Shown here: in pieces, positions 52,683 through 62,908 of the stretch
Layout: every line of letters starts with the position of its first letter
How positions within the stretch are numbered: the first letter of the stretch is position 1
Assembly (NCBI GenBank): GCA_965223035.1
Contig: OZ244980.1
Location: forward strand, 5,984,602-6,048,601
From: CAMDPA01 sp965223035
Lineage (GTDB): Bacteria; Pseudomonadota; Alphaproteobacteria; Rhizobiales; Hyphomicrobiaceae
Length of the DNA: 64,000 bases
Reading direction: 5' to 3'
Position numbers and translations under genes: made by a program
The notes under the pieces: generated by a model
Told to the model about the DNA's origin: nothing
The model's database searches: none
The model's input: only the letters and a program-made list of their open reading frames with translations

Positions 52683-55073
52683 ATGAGTGGTGAGGCCGGT
52701 ATTGGTGCTGCGGTCAAGCGGCGCGAAGACTTTCGCTTTCTCAAGGGGCTCGGCACGTACACGGACGACATCGAGCTGCCGAGGCAGACCTACTGTTATA
52801 TCCTGCGCTCCAGCCTGGCACACGCCAAGCTGGGGACGATCGACACCAGCGCGGCGAAGGCGGCGCCGGGGGTGGTGGCCGTGTTCACGCAGGCCGATAT
52901 CGATGCGTCCGGTACCGTCGGTGGCCTTCCTTGCGGTTGGTTGGTCACGAGCCGCGATGGGGCGCCGATGAAGGAGCCGAAGCACCCGATCCTGGCCGAT
53001 GGCAAAGTGCGCCATGTCGGTGATCCGATCGTGGCGGTGATCGCGGAAAGCTTGGCGCAGGCCCGATCGGCGGCCGAACTCGTCAACATCGACTTTACCG
53101 AGCTGCCCGCCGTCGTCGACATGCAAAAGGCGTTGGCTGGCGGTGCCGCCGTGCACGAGGAGGCCGCGGACAATCTGTGCTATGATTGGGAGCTTGGCGA
53201 CAAGGCCGCGGTGGATGCGGCTTTTGCCAGCGCCGCCCACGTTACAAAGCTCGACCTGGTCAACAATCGGCTGATTCCCAATGCGATGGAGCCGCGCGCT
53301 ACGATCGGCCATTACGACCGGGCCAGCGGCGATTACACGCTCTACACCACGAGTCAAAACCCGCACGTGATCCGCCTCCTGATGGGGGCGTTTGTGCTGC
53401 AGATCCCGGAGCATAAGCTGAGGGTCTATGCGCCGGACGTCGGCGGCGGGTTCGGTTCAAAGATCTATCACTATGCGGAAGAAGCGTTGGTGACTTGGGC
53501 CTCGCGGCAGATTGGCCGCCCGGTCAGGTGGACGGCGGATCGTTCCGAATCGTTCATGTCGGACGCGCACGGTCGCGATCACGTCACCCACGCGGAATTG
53601 GCGCTTGACAAGGATGGCACCATGCTGGCGCTGAGGTCGCAGACGCTGGCCAATATGGGCGGCTATCTGTCGACGTTCGCGACCAGCGTGCCGACCTGGC
53701 TCCACGGCACGCTGTTGGCTGGCCAATACCGAACGCCCGCGATTTACTGCAACGTGAAGGCCGTGTTCACCAATACGGTGCCGGTCGACGCCTATCGCGG
53801 CGCCGGGCGACCGGAAGCGACATTCTTGCTGGAGCGCCTGGTGAGCAAGGCCGCGCAGGAGATGGGGATCGACCAGGCGGCGATCCGACGGCGCAACTTC
53901 ATCCAGCCGGAACAGTTTCCCTACCAGACGCCGGTGGCCGTGGTCTACGATACGGGCAACTACGGTGCCAGCATGGACAAGGCCGTGGAATTGGCGGACT
54001 ACGCCGGCTTCGCGGCGCGGCGGGCGGCATCGCAAGCCAAGGGCAAGCTGCGCGGCATCGGCGTGTCCAGCTACATCGAGGCGTGTGGTATCGCGCCGTC
54101 GAACCTGGTTGGATCGCTGGGCGCGCGGGCGGGCCTGTTCGAGGCGGCGACGGTGCGGGTCAATCCGACCGGCAGCGTCAGCGTGATGACCGGGGCCCAT
54201 AGCCACGGCCAGGGCCACGAGACCACGTTTGCCCAAGTCGTCGCCGACAAGCTCGGGATCGGCATGGACCAAGTCGAGATCGTGCATGGCGATACCGCCA
54301 AGGTACCGTTCGGGCTCGGCACCTATGGTTCGCGATCGATCGCGGTGGGCGGTACCGCCATCGTCAAGGCGCTGGATAAGATCGTCGAGAAGGGGCGCAA
54401 GATCGCGGCCCATCTGCTCGAGGCGTCGGAGGCCGACATCGTCTTCGAGGACGGTCAGTTCAAGGTCCAAGGCACCGACAAGGCCAAGGCGTTTGGCGAG
54501 GTGTCACTGGCCGCTTACGTGCCGCATCAGTACCCGTTGGAGACGCTGGAGCCGGGGCTGGAGGAGACCGCCTTTTACGACCCGAAGAACTTTACGTTTC
54601 CCGCCGGGACCTACATCTGCGAGGTCGAGGTCGATCCGCGCACGGGCGAGGTGGACATCGCCTCGTTTGTCGCCGTGGACGATTTCGGGAATGTTATCAA
54701 TCCGATGATCGTGGAAGGTCAGGTCCACGGTGGGTTGGCGCAAGGCATCGGTCAGGCGTTGTTGGAGCAGGCGGTTTACAATGAGGACGGTCAACTTTCG
54801 ACCGGCTCGTACATGGACTACGCGATGCCCCGGGCGGATAACTTGCCGTTCTTCAAGGTGACGACGACAGCAACGCCGTGCACCCACAATCCCCTGGGCG
54901 TGAAGGGCTGCGGCGAGGCCGGTGCGATCGGCTCGCCGCCGGCGATCATCAATGCGATCTGCAACGCGCTGGCCGACAAGGGCGTGACGCACATCGATAT
55001 GCCGGCCACGCCGGCCCGGGTCTGGGCTGTGATCCAACAGGCCGGCGGCGCGTCGCCAATGGCTGCGGAATAA
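52683..55073 (+). CDS. coxL: CO-dehydrogenase-like molybdenum subunit, form II CoxL
   Basis: A 796-aa catalytic subunit binding Mo-molybdopterin cytosine dinucleotide. The active-site loop is AYRGAGR (residues about 370-376), which marks form II; true CO dehydrogenases (form I) have AYRCSFR with the copper-bound Cys, absent here. The cofactor regions GGGFGSKIYHYAEE and GVKGCGEAGAIGSPP with catalytic Glu are intact. So the physiological substrate may not be CO. The ATG at 52683 follows GAGGAG. Confidence 0.94.
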   Translation: MSGEAGIGAAVKRREDFRFLKGLGTYTDDIELPRQTYCYILRSSLAHAKLGTIDTSAAKAAPGVVAVFTQADIDASGTVGGLPCGWLVTSRDGAPMKEPKHPILADGKVRHVGDPIVAVIAESLAQARSAAELVNIDFTELPAVVDMQKALAGGAAVHEEAADNLCYDWELGDKAAVDAAFASAAHVTKLDLVNNRLIPNAMEPRATIGHYDRASGDYTLYTTSQNPHVIRLLMGAFVLQIPEHKLRVYAPDVGGGFGSKIYHYAEEALVTWASRQIGRPVRWTADRSESFMSDAHGRDHVTHAELALDKDGTMLALRSQTLANMGGYLSTFATSVPTWLHGTLLAGQYRTPAIYCNVKAVFTNTVPVDAYRGAGRPEATFLLERLVSKAAQEMGIDQAAIRRRNFIQPEQFPYQTPVAVVYDTGNYGASMDKAVELADYAGFAARRAASQAKGKLRGIGVSSYIEACGIAPSNLVGSLGARAGLFEAATVRVNPTGSVSVMTGAHSHGQGHETTFAQVVADKLGIGMDQVEIVHGDTAKVPFGLGTYGSRSIAVGGTAIVKALDKIVEKGRKIAAHLLEASEADIVFEDGQFKVQGTDKAKAFGEVSLAAYVPHQYPLETLEPGLEETAFYDPKNFTFPAGTYICEVEVDPRTGEVDIASFVAVDDFGNVINPMIVEGQVHGGLAQGIGQALLEQAVYNEDGQLSTGSYMDYAMPRADNLPFFKVTTTATPCTHNPLGVKGCGEAGAIGSPPAIINAICNALADKGVTHIDMPATPARVWAVIQQAGGASPMAAE

Positions 55074-55085
55074 GGAGCGAGCGAG

Positions 55086-55886
55086 ATGTATTCCTTCGCG
55101 TATCTGCGCCCCACGTCGATCGCCGAGGCTATCGCTGCCGCGTCGTCCGACTCGGATGCGCGCTTCCTCGCCGGCGGGCAGACCATCATCCCGACGCTGC
55201 GGCAGCGGCTGGCGAAGCCCTCGCAACTGATCGACCTCAAATCGATAGCCGATCTGACGGGCGTCCATCGCAGCGATAATGCGATCGGGATCGGCGCGAT
55301 GACCGTGCATGGCGAGGTGGCAACTAACCCGCTCATACGTGAAACTTGTCCCGCCGTGGCCGAGCTTGCCGCCAATATCGCCGATCCGTCGGTGCGAAGC
55401 CGCGGCACAATCGGTGGCTCGCTGGCCAACAACGACCCGGCGGCCGACTATCCGGCGGCGATCTTGGCCCTGAACGCGACGATCGTCACCAACGAGCGTA
55501 AGATTGCCGCGGATGACTTCTTCACCGATCTGTTCACCACCGCGCTCAGTCAGGGTGAGCTGATAACCGGAATCGGCTTTCAGATTCCGGAAAAGGCTGG
55601 CTATGCCAAATTCGAGCAGCCGGCCTCGCGCTATGCGCTGGTGGGTGTGTTCGTTGCGAAGTTTGCCAGTGGCGTGCGCGTGGCGGCGACCGGCGCTGGG
55701 GAGAAGGGCGTGTTTCGGATCCCGGAGCTGGAGGCTGCCCTGTCAGCCAATTTCGACGCGTCGGCCGTGTCGGGGATCAGCGTCGATGCCAAGGGATTGT
55801 TGTCGGATCTTCACGGGTCGGCGGCCTATCGCGCCGCGCTGATACCGGTGATGGCGGAGCGAGCGGTGGCCGCGGCCCATGGATGA
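55086..55886 (+). CDS. coxM: FAD-binding subunit (CoxM)
   Basis: A 266-aa FAD subunit with YLRPTSIAEAIAAAS, LAGGQTIIPTLRQR and IGGSLANNDPAADYPAA, the canonical AGGQS/TIGG motifs. AAGGAG precedes the ATG, 12 bp after coxL. It overlaps the downstream AAA ATPase gene by eight bases. Confidence 0.95.
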   Translation: MYSFAYLRPTSIAEAIAAASSDSDARFLAGGQTIIPTLRQRLAKPSQLIDLKSIADLTGVHRSDNAIGIGAMTVHGEVATNPLIRETCPAVAELAANIADPSVRSRGTIGGSLANNDPAADYPAAILALNATIVTNERKIAADDFFTDLFTTALSQGELITGIGFQIPEKAGYAKFEQPASRYALVGVFVAKFASGVRVAATGAGEKGVFRIPELEAALSANFDASAVSGISVDAKGLLSDLHGSAAYRAALIPVMAERAVAAAHG

Positions 55887-56832
55887 TGGAATAGCGGGCA
55901 CATTGCCTGCAAGCGTGGCCGAGACGCGTGAGATGCTCGGCCGCGGCGGATATGTCGCTGGCGAGGCGCTGTCGACCTCGGTGTACTTGGCCTTGAAGCT
56001 GCGGCGGCCGTTGTTGTTGGAGGGCGAGGCCGGCGTCGGCAAGACCGAACTGGCCAAGGTCCTGGCCGAAACGCTCAAGCGGCCGTTGGTGCGGCTGCAG
56101 TGCTACGAAGGCCTCGATCTCGCGATGGCGGCCTATGAGTGGAATTACTCGCGGCAGCTGATCCATATTCGCGCCAGCGAGGCGACCGGTGAGGTCGGCA
56201 CGGCGTCCGGCTTGGAGCGGGATATCTATAGCGCCGATTATCTGCTTAAGCGGCCGCTGTTGCAGGCGCTGGAATTGTCGATGGAGGGGCGTTCGCCGGT
56301 GCTGCTGATCGACGAGCTGGACCGCGCAGATGAACCATTCGAGGCGTTTTTGCTGGAGTTGCTAGCCGACTATCAGCTGACAATTCCTGAACTCGGGGTA
56401 ATTCGGGCGGAACAGCCGCCGATCACAATTCTGACGTCGAACCGGACGCGGGAAGTGCACGATGCTGTGCGCCGGCGCTGCTTTTACCACTGGATCGATT
56501 TTCCCAATGCAGCCCGTGAGCGCGAGATCTTGGCTTTGAAGGTGCCCGAGGCGGGGGCCGAGTTAACCCGTCAGGTGGTAGCGTTCGTGCAATCCCTGCG
56601 CGCGATGGACCTCTACAAAACGCCGGGCATCGCGGAAGCGATCAACTGGGCCCAGGCGCTAGCCTCGCTGGATTGCGTCGCCTTAGATCCGGCGCAGGTG
56701 GACGCCACGCTGGGCACCTTGCTCAAGTACCAGGACGATATCGCGCGCATCCAGGGCAGCGAGGCGGCGCGGCTGGTCGAGGAGGTCAAGGCCAAGGCCC
56801 GCGAGCGGGAATTCGGGGCGCAGCCAGGATGA
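55879..56832 (+). CDS. coxD: MoxR/CoxD family AAA+ ATPase
   Basis: A 317-aa AAA+ chaperone with Walker A EGEAGVGKTELAKVL, Walker B LLIDELDRADEPFEAF and sensor TSNRTREVHDAVRRRC. CoxD is reported to help assemble the metal cluster of cox-type enzymes, together with CoxE. Overlaps both neighbours (eight bases with coxM and ATGA with coxE). Confidence 0.94.
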   Translation: MDDGIAGTLPASVAETREMLGRGGYVAGEALSTSVYLALKLRRPLLLEGEAGVGKTELAKVLAETLKRPLVRLQCYEGLDLAMAAYEWNYSRQLIHIRASEATGEVGTASGLERDIYSADYLLKRPLLQALELSMEGRSPVLLIDELDRADEPFEAFLLELLADYQLTIPELGVIRAEQPPITILTSNRTREVHDAVRRRCFYHWIDFPNAAREREILALKVPEAGAELTRQVVAFVQSLRAMDLYKTPGIAEAINWAQALASLDCVALDPAQVDATLGTLLKYQDDIARIQGSEAARLVEEVKAKAREREFGAQPG

Positions 56833-58100
56833 GCGCGGATCCGTCGATCGGTGGCGCCGGTCAACCGCCACGGCGGCAGCCCGGCCCGGAGCCGTTGGCC
56901 CCCAATCTGATTGCGGCCGAGGTTGACGGCGGCCGCATCGCCGAGAACATCTTGCAGTTCGGCCGGCTGCTACGGTCGGCCGGTTTGCCGGTTGGACCGG
57001 ATCGTATCGTGTTGGCCACCCGGGCGGTGGTGTGTGCGGGCATCGAGAGCCCGTCGGTGCTGTATTGGACGCTGCATGCGTGCCTGGTCAGTCGACCCGA
57101 GCAGCACGACATCTTCGACCAGGCCTTCGTGGTGTTCTGGAAGGACCCTAACTTTCTCCAGCAAATGCTGTCGGTGATGCTGCCGTCGATGGCCACCGAA
57201 GCCGACCCGGCGACGCCGGAGCTTTCGCGCCGACTGAAGGAGAGCTTGCTTAAGGATCGCCCGCGGGTCGAGCTGGAGCGCGACGACAAGATCGAGCTCG
57301 ACATGTCGGGGAGCTTTAGCGCCGACGAGGAGCTGAGGTCGAAGGATTTTGAGCAAATGAGTGCCGCCGAGCAGGCGCGGGCGCGAGCCGCCATTCAGCG
57401 CATGCCATTGCTGCTGGCGGAGATCCCGACGCGGCGGTTCACGCCGTCCGGTCAGGTCGGGCCGATCGATCTGCGGCGCGTGCTGCGCGAGACGGCCGTG
57501 CGTGGCCCGGACGCGCTGCGGCCGCGGTACAAGGCGCGCGTGCGGCGCCGGCCGCCGTTGGTGGTGCTGTGCGACATCTCTGGCTCGATGGACGCCTACG
57601 CGCGCATGATGCTGCACTTCCTTTATGCCGTGACCAATGCTCGTGACCGGGTTCACGCCTTTTTGTTCGGCACGCGGCTCACCAACGTGACTCGGGCGCT
57701 CAAGGGTCGCGATCCGGACCGGGCCATCGCTCAGGTGGCGCGCGACGTGCAGGACTGGAGTGGGGGCACGCGGATCGGCGAAAGCCTCAGCGAATTCAAC
57801 AGATTATGGGCTCGCCGCGTGCTCGGGCAAAATGCCCTCGTGTTGCTCATCACCGATGGCCTTGACCGCCAAGGTGGCGCCGGTATCGCCGCTGCCGCCC
57901 GACGGCTGCGGGCCTCTTGTCGACGGCTGGTTTGGATGAACCCGCTGTTGCGATATGATGGCTATGGGCCGTTGGCGCAGGGCGCGCGGCAGTTGTTGCC
58001 GTTCGTGAGTGAGATGCGGCCCTGCCATAATTTGCAGAGCCTCGAGCAATTGGCGGAGAGCCTGGGCACAGCGCGCCCAGCGTCACGCACCAAGGGTTGA
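56829..58100 (+). CDS. coxE: CoxE family VWA-domain maturation protein
   Basis: A 423-aa protein with an N-terminal helical domain (ILQFGRLLRSAGLPVGPDRI) and a C-terminal von Willebrand factor A domain whose MIDAS motif is CDISGSM (residue about 248) with VLLITDGLDR later. Pairs with the MoxR-type ATPase for enzyme maturation. The start overlaps the coxD stop (ATGA). Confidence 0.92.
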   Translation: MSADPSIGGAGQPPRRQPGPEPLAPNLIAAEVDGGRIAENILQFGRLLRSAGLPVGPDRIVLATRAVVCAGIESPSVLYWTLHACLVSRPEQHDIFDQAFVVFWKDPNFLQQMLSVMLPSMATEADPATPELSRRLKESLLKDRPRVELERDDKIELDMSGSFSADEELRSKDFEQMSAAEQARARAAIQRMPLLLAEIPTRRFTPSGQVGPIDLRRVLRETAVRGPDALRPRYKARVRRRPPLVVLCDISGSMDAYARMMLHFLYAVTNARDRVHAFLFGTRLTNVTRALKGRDPDRAIAQVARDVQDWSGGTRIGESLSEFNRLWARRVLGQNALVLLITDGLDRQGGAGIAAAARRLRASCRRLVWMNPLLRYDGYGPLAQGARQLLPFVSEMRPCHNLQSLEQLAESLGTARPASRTKG

Positions 58101-58429
58101 GTCGGAGGCGGTCGGGGCGCGATCTTTTCCGAAAATCCTGCTGCGCGCGGCTTCCAGAACGCCAATGTGGCCGTAAATCGATCGCGTGACGCTCGAACCT
58201 GTTAGATTGTCTCTGAAGTCGGTACGGTGCTGGCGATCTTGAGGTCGCGCGCAACACGGTCGGTCGCCTCAAATGTGAGGAACGTTCCGATTGAACTCGG
58301 GCCCATGCTAAAGCCGATTGCGCCCAGGTTACCTGTGCTGAGCGGGCGATCGATACCATATCGCGGATTGCGGGCGTACGTTAAGGCCGCCCGTGGTGGC
58401 TCGGAGCAAGTCGGAAGCGGTTGAAGACC
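58101..58429. other. intergenic stretch between coxE and the cofactor gene
   Basis: About 330 bp, without a recognised gene. Frames on either strand have no family resemblance. The following gene may have its own promoter here. Confidence 0.4.
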
Positions 58430-60052
58430 ATGAAGTTCGGACGCATACCCATCGCTTTGGCGGAAGGGGCGATCCTCGCCCATTCGTTGCAGACTGCGGA
58501 CGGTGTGCTGAAAAAGGGCCGCGTGTTATCGGTGCGGGATGTCGAGAAGCTGAAGCGGGCCGGCTATCACGATGTCGTTGCCGCGCGCCTGGCGCCCGCC
58601 GACGTCGGCGAGGATGACGGCGCGCATCAAGTTGCTCGGGCGCTTGGCGGCCAGGCGGTCCGCGTCGCCGAACCCTTCACCGGGCGCTGCAACATCTACG
58701 CGCAAGCGCCTGGCGTCTTAACGTTCCAGCCCGATATCATCACGACCATCAACCGGATCGACGAGGCGTTGACGATCGCCACGCTACCGCCGTTCGAACG
58801 GGTTGGCGCCGGCCAAATGCTGGTGACGGTCAAGGTGATCCCATTCTCGATGCGGCGGACGACCCTGACGCAGGCCGTGGAGCTGGCCGACCGGGCCGAG
58901 CTTTCGGTGGCGCCGTTCGCAACAAAGCGGGCGGGGCTTATTCTCACGCAGCTGGTCAACACCAAGGAAAGCCTGCTGAAAAAGCGCGAGCAGGTGATGG
59001 CCGACCGGCTGGTGTCATTGGGCAGCGAACTCGCCGTCACGCTGTGCGTGCCGCACGAAACCGAGGCTGTGCGCGACGCGATCGTCAGTTTGCAGCAGCG
59101 CGGGTGCGACCTTGTGATGGTGTTCGCCGCTTCCGCCATCGTCGATCGAAACGACGTTATTCCGGCGGCGGTGGTCGAAGCCGGTGGTGCAATCGAACAC
59201 TTGGGAATGCCCGTGGATCCGGGCAACCTGCTGATGATGGGCCGACTGGGAGAGGTCGACGTGATCGGCGTGCCAAGCTGCGCCGGTAGTCCAAAACTCA
59301 ACGGCTTCGATTGGGTCTTGGAACGGCGTCTGGCCGGTCTGCCGGTGGGACCCGATCAAATTACCGCGATGGGCGTGGGTGGATTGCTGAAGGAAATTGT
59401 CGGCCGACCGCAACCGCGGGAAGGCGCCCAGGACAGCTCACGGCGGGAGAAGCGGATCGGCTGCGTCGTGCTTGCCGCGGGCAGGTCGACGCGCATGGGC
59501 GCGCGCAACAAGCTGACCGCGTTGGCCGGGGATAAACCAATCGTCCGGCATGTGGTCGAGGCGGCATTGGCCAGTCGGGCTCGCCCGGTGATCGTGGTGA
59601 CCGGCCACGAACAGCAGCAGGTGGCGGCGTGCCTGGGCGACATCGGGGTGCAGATCGTGCATAATCCGGCCTTCGCCGAGGGGATGAGCACGTCCCTGAA
59701 AGCTGGCGTTGCGATGCTCCCGGCTGGGCTCGATGGGGTGATCGTCGCGTTGGGCGACATGCCGGCGGTCACGGCAGCTCATTTCGACCGTATGATCGCC
59801 GCATTCGAACCGAAGGAGGGCCGCTCGATCGTCGTTCCGGTCCATCAGGGGCGGCGCGGCAATCCGGTGCTGTGGAGCAGTGCCTACTTTACGGACATTC
59901 AGGCGCTGGTCGGCGATGTCGGCGCGCGCAGCATCCTGGCGGACAACGCTGAGAGCGTGGTGGAGCTTGACCTGAACTCGTCGGCCATTTTCGTCGACGT
60001 GGACACGCCCGAGGCGCTAGCAGCGGTGCAACGCGGCGACGATAGCCGATGA
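58430..60052 (+). CDS. MoeA-like molybdopterin-binding / MobA-like nucleotidyltransferase fusion
   Basis: A 540-aa two-domain protein. Residues about 1-335 form a molybdopterin-binding (MoeA/MoaB-like) domain, with AEGAILAHSLQ and DLVMVFAASAIVDRNDVIPA. Residues about 345-535 form a MobA/MocA-type nucleotidyltransferase (CVVLAAGRSTRMGARNKL, then VIVALGDMPAVTAAH). Such fusions are thought to make the cytosine dinucleotide form of the cofactor needed by cox-type enzymes, which fits the cluster. The ATG at 58430 gives the start MKFGRIPIALAEGAI. Confidence 0.88.
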   Translation: MKFGRIPIALAEGAILAHSLQTADGVLKKGRVLSVRDVEKLKRAGYHDVVAARLAPADVGEDDGAHQVARALGGQAVRVAEPFTGRCNIYAQAPGVLTFQPDIITTINRIDEALTIATLPPFERVGAGQMLVTVKVIPFSMRRTTLTQAVELADRAELSVAPFATKRAGLILTQLVNTKESLLKKREQVMADRLVSLGSELAVTLCVPHETEAVRDAIVSLQQRGCDLVMVFAASAIVDRNDVIPAAVVEAGGAIEHLGMPVDPGNLLMMGRLGEVDVIGVPSCAGSPKLNGFDWVLERRLAGLPVGPDQITAMGVGGLLKEIVGRPQPREGAQDSSRREKRIGCVVLAAGRSTRMGARNKLTALAGDKPIVRHVVEAALASRARPVIVVTGHEQQQVAACLGDIGVQIVHNPAFAEGMSTSLKAGVAMLPAGLDGVIVALGDMPAVTAAHFDRMIAAFEPKEGRSIVVPVHQGRRGNPVLWSSAYFTDIQALVGDVGARSILADNAESVVELDLNSSAIFVDVDTPEALAAVQRGDDSR

Positions 60053-60784
60053 GTTTTTGAGACCGGCTGGCGTCGGGCACCATCTCAAGCATTGATCATG
60101 TTTATAAATCATATGTTTGGAGCATGATTTGCGCCTGTGGTATGATTTGTGGCTTGGATGGGGCGGACCAGGGGCGGGTGCGCGGCGCTGGCCGGCGGGC
60201 TGCAGCTGAATTGGCGTTGCTAGTTTTTCGACGAGCAGCGGGTAGCCGGCCGCGTCACTTGGCGGCTGCAAGTTATCCCCAGCATTCTGGTTGATGCCAA
60301 GCTAGCGGTGACGCGGGCGGTGGCCAGTTTGAGCACAACGCGTGAAACGCTCGAGCGGCATGCGGTGCTGTTCTGCACCTCATCGGCGGGGCGAATCGCG
60401 TAACGATTGTGTCAGTCGGAGTGGATGAAGTTTGGTGACCGTGAGGATGAGTTATCCGCGGATCACCACATCACCGACCAGATTTCGCCTGATCGGCCAG
60501 CAAAAGTAAGGCGTCCAAAAGCGGGACGTTCAGTGGCGAGGCGGTAGCGACAATTCGGCAACCATTCGGATTATGAGAAGGGTGTCGGCGACGACGGAGG
60601 TGCGTTATGTATAAAAGCTTGTGGGTACAAGTAGCAGCTACCTATTGCTTTGGAGGCCGAGGACGCCCACCTGCCTAAAGGTAGTGGACCAAGCGAGCCA
60701 CTAAGGGGATTCAGTCAGCCGGACCGGAAGTCGGACCAAGGTGGGACGTGAAACGGTCGGCAAGCGTGAGCAACAGGTGCAAGC
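60053..60784. other. intergenic stretch of about 730 bp
   Basis: No gene recognised. It begins with an AT-richer part (near 60095-60145) and contains GTTATCCCCAG, only loosely DnaA-box-like, which I do not accept as an origin. An upstream control region for prkA is expected; no firm promoter was identified. Confidence 0.4.
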
Positions 60785-62731
60785 ATGACCGCCGCAGAAG
60801 AGATTTTCCAGCTTTACGCCAAAACCTACGACGCAAGTAAGCAAACCGAGTTCTCCTTGCGACAGTATCTCGAGAACTGTCGGGAGGACCCGATGATGTA
60901 TGCCGGGGCTGCGGAACGTATGATCCAGGCGATCGGCGAACCGGAGATGGTGGACACCTCGAAGGATCCGAGGTTCGGCCGAATCTTTCTTAATCGCACG
61001 ATCAAGGTCTATCCTGCCTTTAGGGACTTCTTTGGCCTGGAGGAGACCATCGAGCGAATCGTCGGCTTTTTTCGTCACGCTGCGCAAGGGTTGGAGGAGC
61101 GCAAGCAAATCCTTTACCTGCTGGGTCCGGTCGGCGGTGGAAAATCATCGCTGGCCGAGCGGTTGAAGGAGTTGATGGAGGTTTGCCCGATCTACGTCTT
61201 GAAGGCCGGCGAAGAGGTAAGCCCGATCTTTGAAAGCCCACTCAACTTGTTCGATCCGAGCACGATGGGCCAGACGCTGGAGGAGAAATACCAGATTCCG
61301 GCGCGCAAGCTGATGGGCAGGATGAGCCCGTGGGCGGTCAAGCGGCTCGATGAATTTGGTGGCGATATCTCCAAGTTTACCGTCGTCAAGCTCTATCCGT
61401 CGCGGTTGCGGCAGGTGTGCGTCGCCAAGACCGAGCCGGGTGACGAGAACAACCAGGACATCTCGGCCCTGGTCGGCAAGGTCGACATCCGCAAGTTGGA
61501 GTTTCACGGACAGAACGATGCCGATGCGTACTCCTACTCCGGCGGCCTTAACCGCACGACGCAGGGGCTGCTTGAGTTCGTCGAGATGTTCAAGGCACCG
61601 ATCAAGATGCTGCACCCGTTGTTGACGGCGACACAGGACGGCACCTACGTCGGCACCGAGAACGTCGGGGCGTTGCCCTACCAGGGCATCATCGTTGCCC
61701 ACTCGAACGAGAGCGAGTGGCAGAGCTTCCGCTCGAACAAGAACAATGAGGCTTTCTTGGACCGCATTTGCGTGATCCAAGTGCCTTATTGCCTGCGCGT
61801 TTCCGAGGAGATGAAGATCTACGGCAAACTGTTGGCGGCCAGCGAAGTGGGGCAAGCTCCGTGTGCGCCATCAACGCTGGAGATGCTAGCGCAGTTCTCC
61901 GTGCTAACGCGGCTTCGCGAGCATGAAAACTCCAGCCTGTTTTCAAAGATGCGGGTTTATGACGGCGAAAGCCTGAAGGACACTGATCCGCACGCGAAGA
62001 CGATCCAAGAGTACCGCGATGCCGCCGGAATCAACGAGGGCATGGATGGTGTGTCCACCCGGTTTGCCTACAAGGTGCTGTCGGAAACATTCAACTTCGA
62101 TACTCAGGAAGTTGCGGCAGACCCGGTGCACCTGATGTTCGTTCTGGAGCAAGCGATCAGGCGCGAGCAGTTGCCCGAGGAGGTCGAGGACCGCTACATC
62201 GAATTCATCAAGGAGGAACTGGCGCCGCGCTATGCGGAGTTCATCGGTAACGAGATCCAAAAAGCCTACTTGGAATCCTACCACGATTTCGGTCAGAACC
62301 TGTTCGACCGTTACGTCGCCTACGCGGACGCCTGGATCGAGGACACCGACTATAAGGATCCCGATACCGGTCAATTGATGAACCGGCAGCTGTTGGACCA
62401 GGAGCTGTCGAAGATCGAAAAGCCAGCCGGAATCGCCAATCCGAAGGATTTCCGCTACGAAGTGGTCAAGTTCTCACTGCGGGCCCGGGCCAAGAACGCC
62501 GGCAAGAATCCATCTTGGACGAGCTACGAGAAGATTCGGGACGTGATCGAGAAGCGCATGTTCTCGCAAGTGGAGGATTTGCTGCCGGTCATCAGCTTCG
62601 GTGCCAAGAAAGACAGCGATAGCGAGAAGAAGCACGAGGAGTTCGTGTCCCGGATGGTGACCCGTGGATACACGGCGCGGCAGGTTCGCCGCTTGGTAGA
62701 ATGGTACATGCGGGTCAAGAAATCAGGTTGA
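60785..62731 (+). CDS. prkA: PrkA family serine protein kinase
   Basis: A 648-aa AAA+ like serine kinase. The N-terminal PrkA AAA domain has LGPVGGGKSSLAERLKEL near residue 115 and the family segment FEDPLNLFDP-like ESPLNLFDPSTM; the C-terminal kinase-like region includes NKNNEAFLDRICVIQVPYCLR and ends ARQVRRLVEWYMRVKKSG. PrkA is a nutrient- and stress-response kinase usually operonic with yeaH/DUF444 and spoVR-like genes. It fits, as the yeaH-like gene follows 177 bp later. Confidence 0.95.
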   Translation: MTAAEEIFQLYAKTYDASKQTEFSLRQYLENCREDPMMYAGAAERMIQAIGEPEMVDTSKDPRFGRIFLNRTIKVYPAFRDFFGLEETIERIVGFFRHAAQGLEERKQILYLLGPVGGGKSSLAERLKELMEVCPIYVLKAGEEVSPIFESPLNLFDPSTMGQTLEEKYQIPARKLMGRMSPWAVKRLDEFGGDISKFTVVKLYPSRLRQVCVAKTEPGDENNQDISALVGKVDIRKLEFHGQNDADAYSYSGGLNRTTQGLLEFVEMFKAPIKMLHPLLTATQDGTYVGTENVGALPYQGIIVAHSNESEWQSFRSNKNNEAFLDRICVIQVPYCLRVSEEMKIYGKLLAASEVGQAPCAPSTLEMLAQFSVLTRLREHENSSLFSKMRVYDGESLKDTDPHAKTIQEYRDAAGINEGMDGVSTRFAYKVLSETFNFDTQEVAADPVHLMFVLEQAIRREQLPEEVEDRYIEFIKEELAPRYAEFIGNEIQKAYLESYHDFGQNLFDRYVAYADAWIEDTDYKDPDTGQLMNRQLLDQELSKIEKPAGIANPKDFRYEVVKFSLRARAKNAGKNPSWTSYEKIRDVIEKRMFSQVEDLLPVISFGAKKDSDSEKKHEEFVSRMVTRGYTARQVRRLVEWYMRVKKSG

Positions 62732-62748
62732 TCCGCAAACGCTACCTG

Positions 62749-62771
62749 GGCCGGCGCAGGGCGCGCCGGCC
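62749..62771 (+). terminator. intercistronic GC stem-loop between prkA and yeaH
   Basis: GGCCGGCGC and GCGCCGGCC form a perfect nine-base stem with a five-base loop, 17 bp after the prkA stop codon. No T-tract follows, so it may be a partial attenuator or a processing/stability element. Confidence 0.5.
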
Positions 62772-62908
62772 AATTGTGCGCATGATTGCGCCGCAGCATG
62801 TAGTATGATGCCGCATAACGGCGCGCGCGGGCGCCTGTCTGGGCAATTGTTCGCCTTGACAATAAGGTTCGAGCTCCGGCGGCAGCCTTAAAACGGGTTG
62901 ATCTAAGT

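Noticed and set aside
52608..54470. Long minus-strand open frames across coxL
   Set aside because: Antisense shadows of a confidently assigned gene.
52171..55886. True (form I) CO dehydrogenase
   Set aside because: The active-site loop is AYRGAGR, not AYRCSFR; therefore assigned as form II.
60265..60285. DnaA-box-like sequence near GTTATCCCCAG
   Set aside because: Single imperfect match without a cluster, AT-rich unwinding region or dnaA gene nearby.
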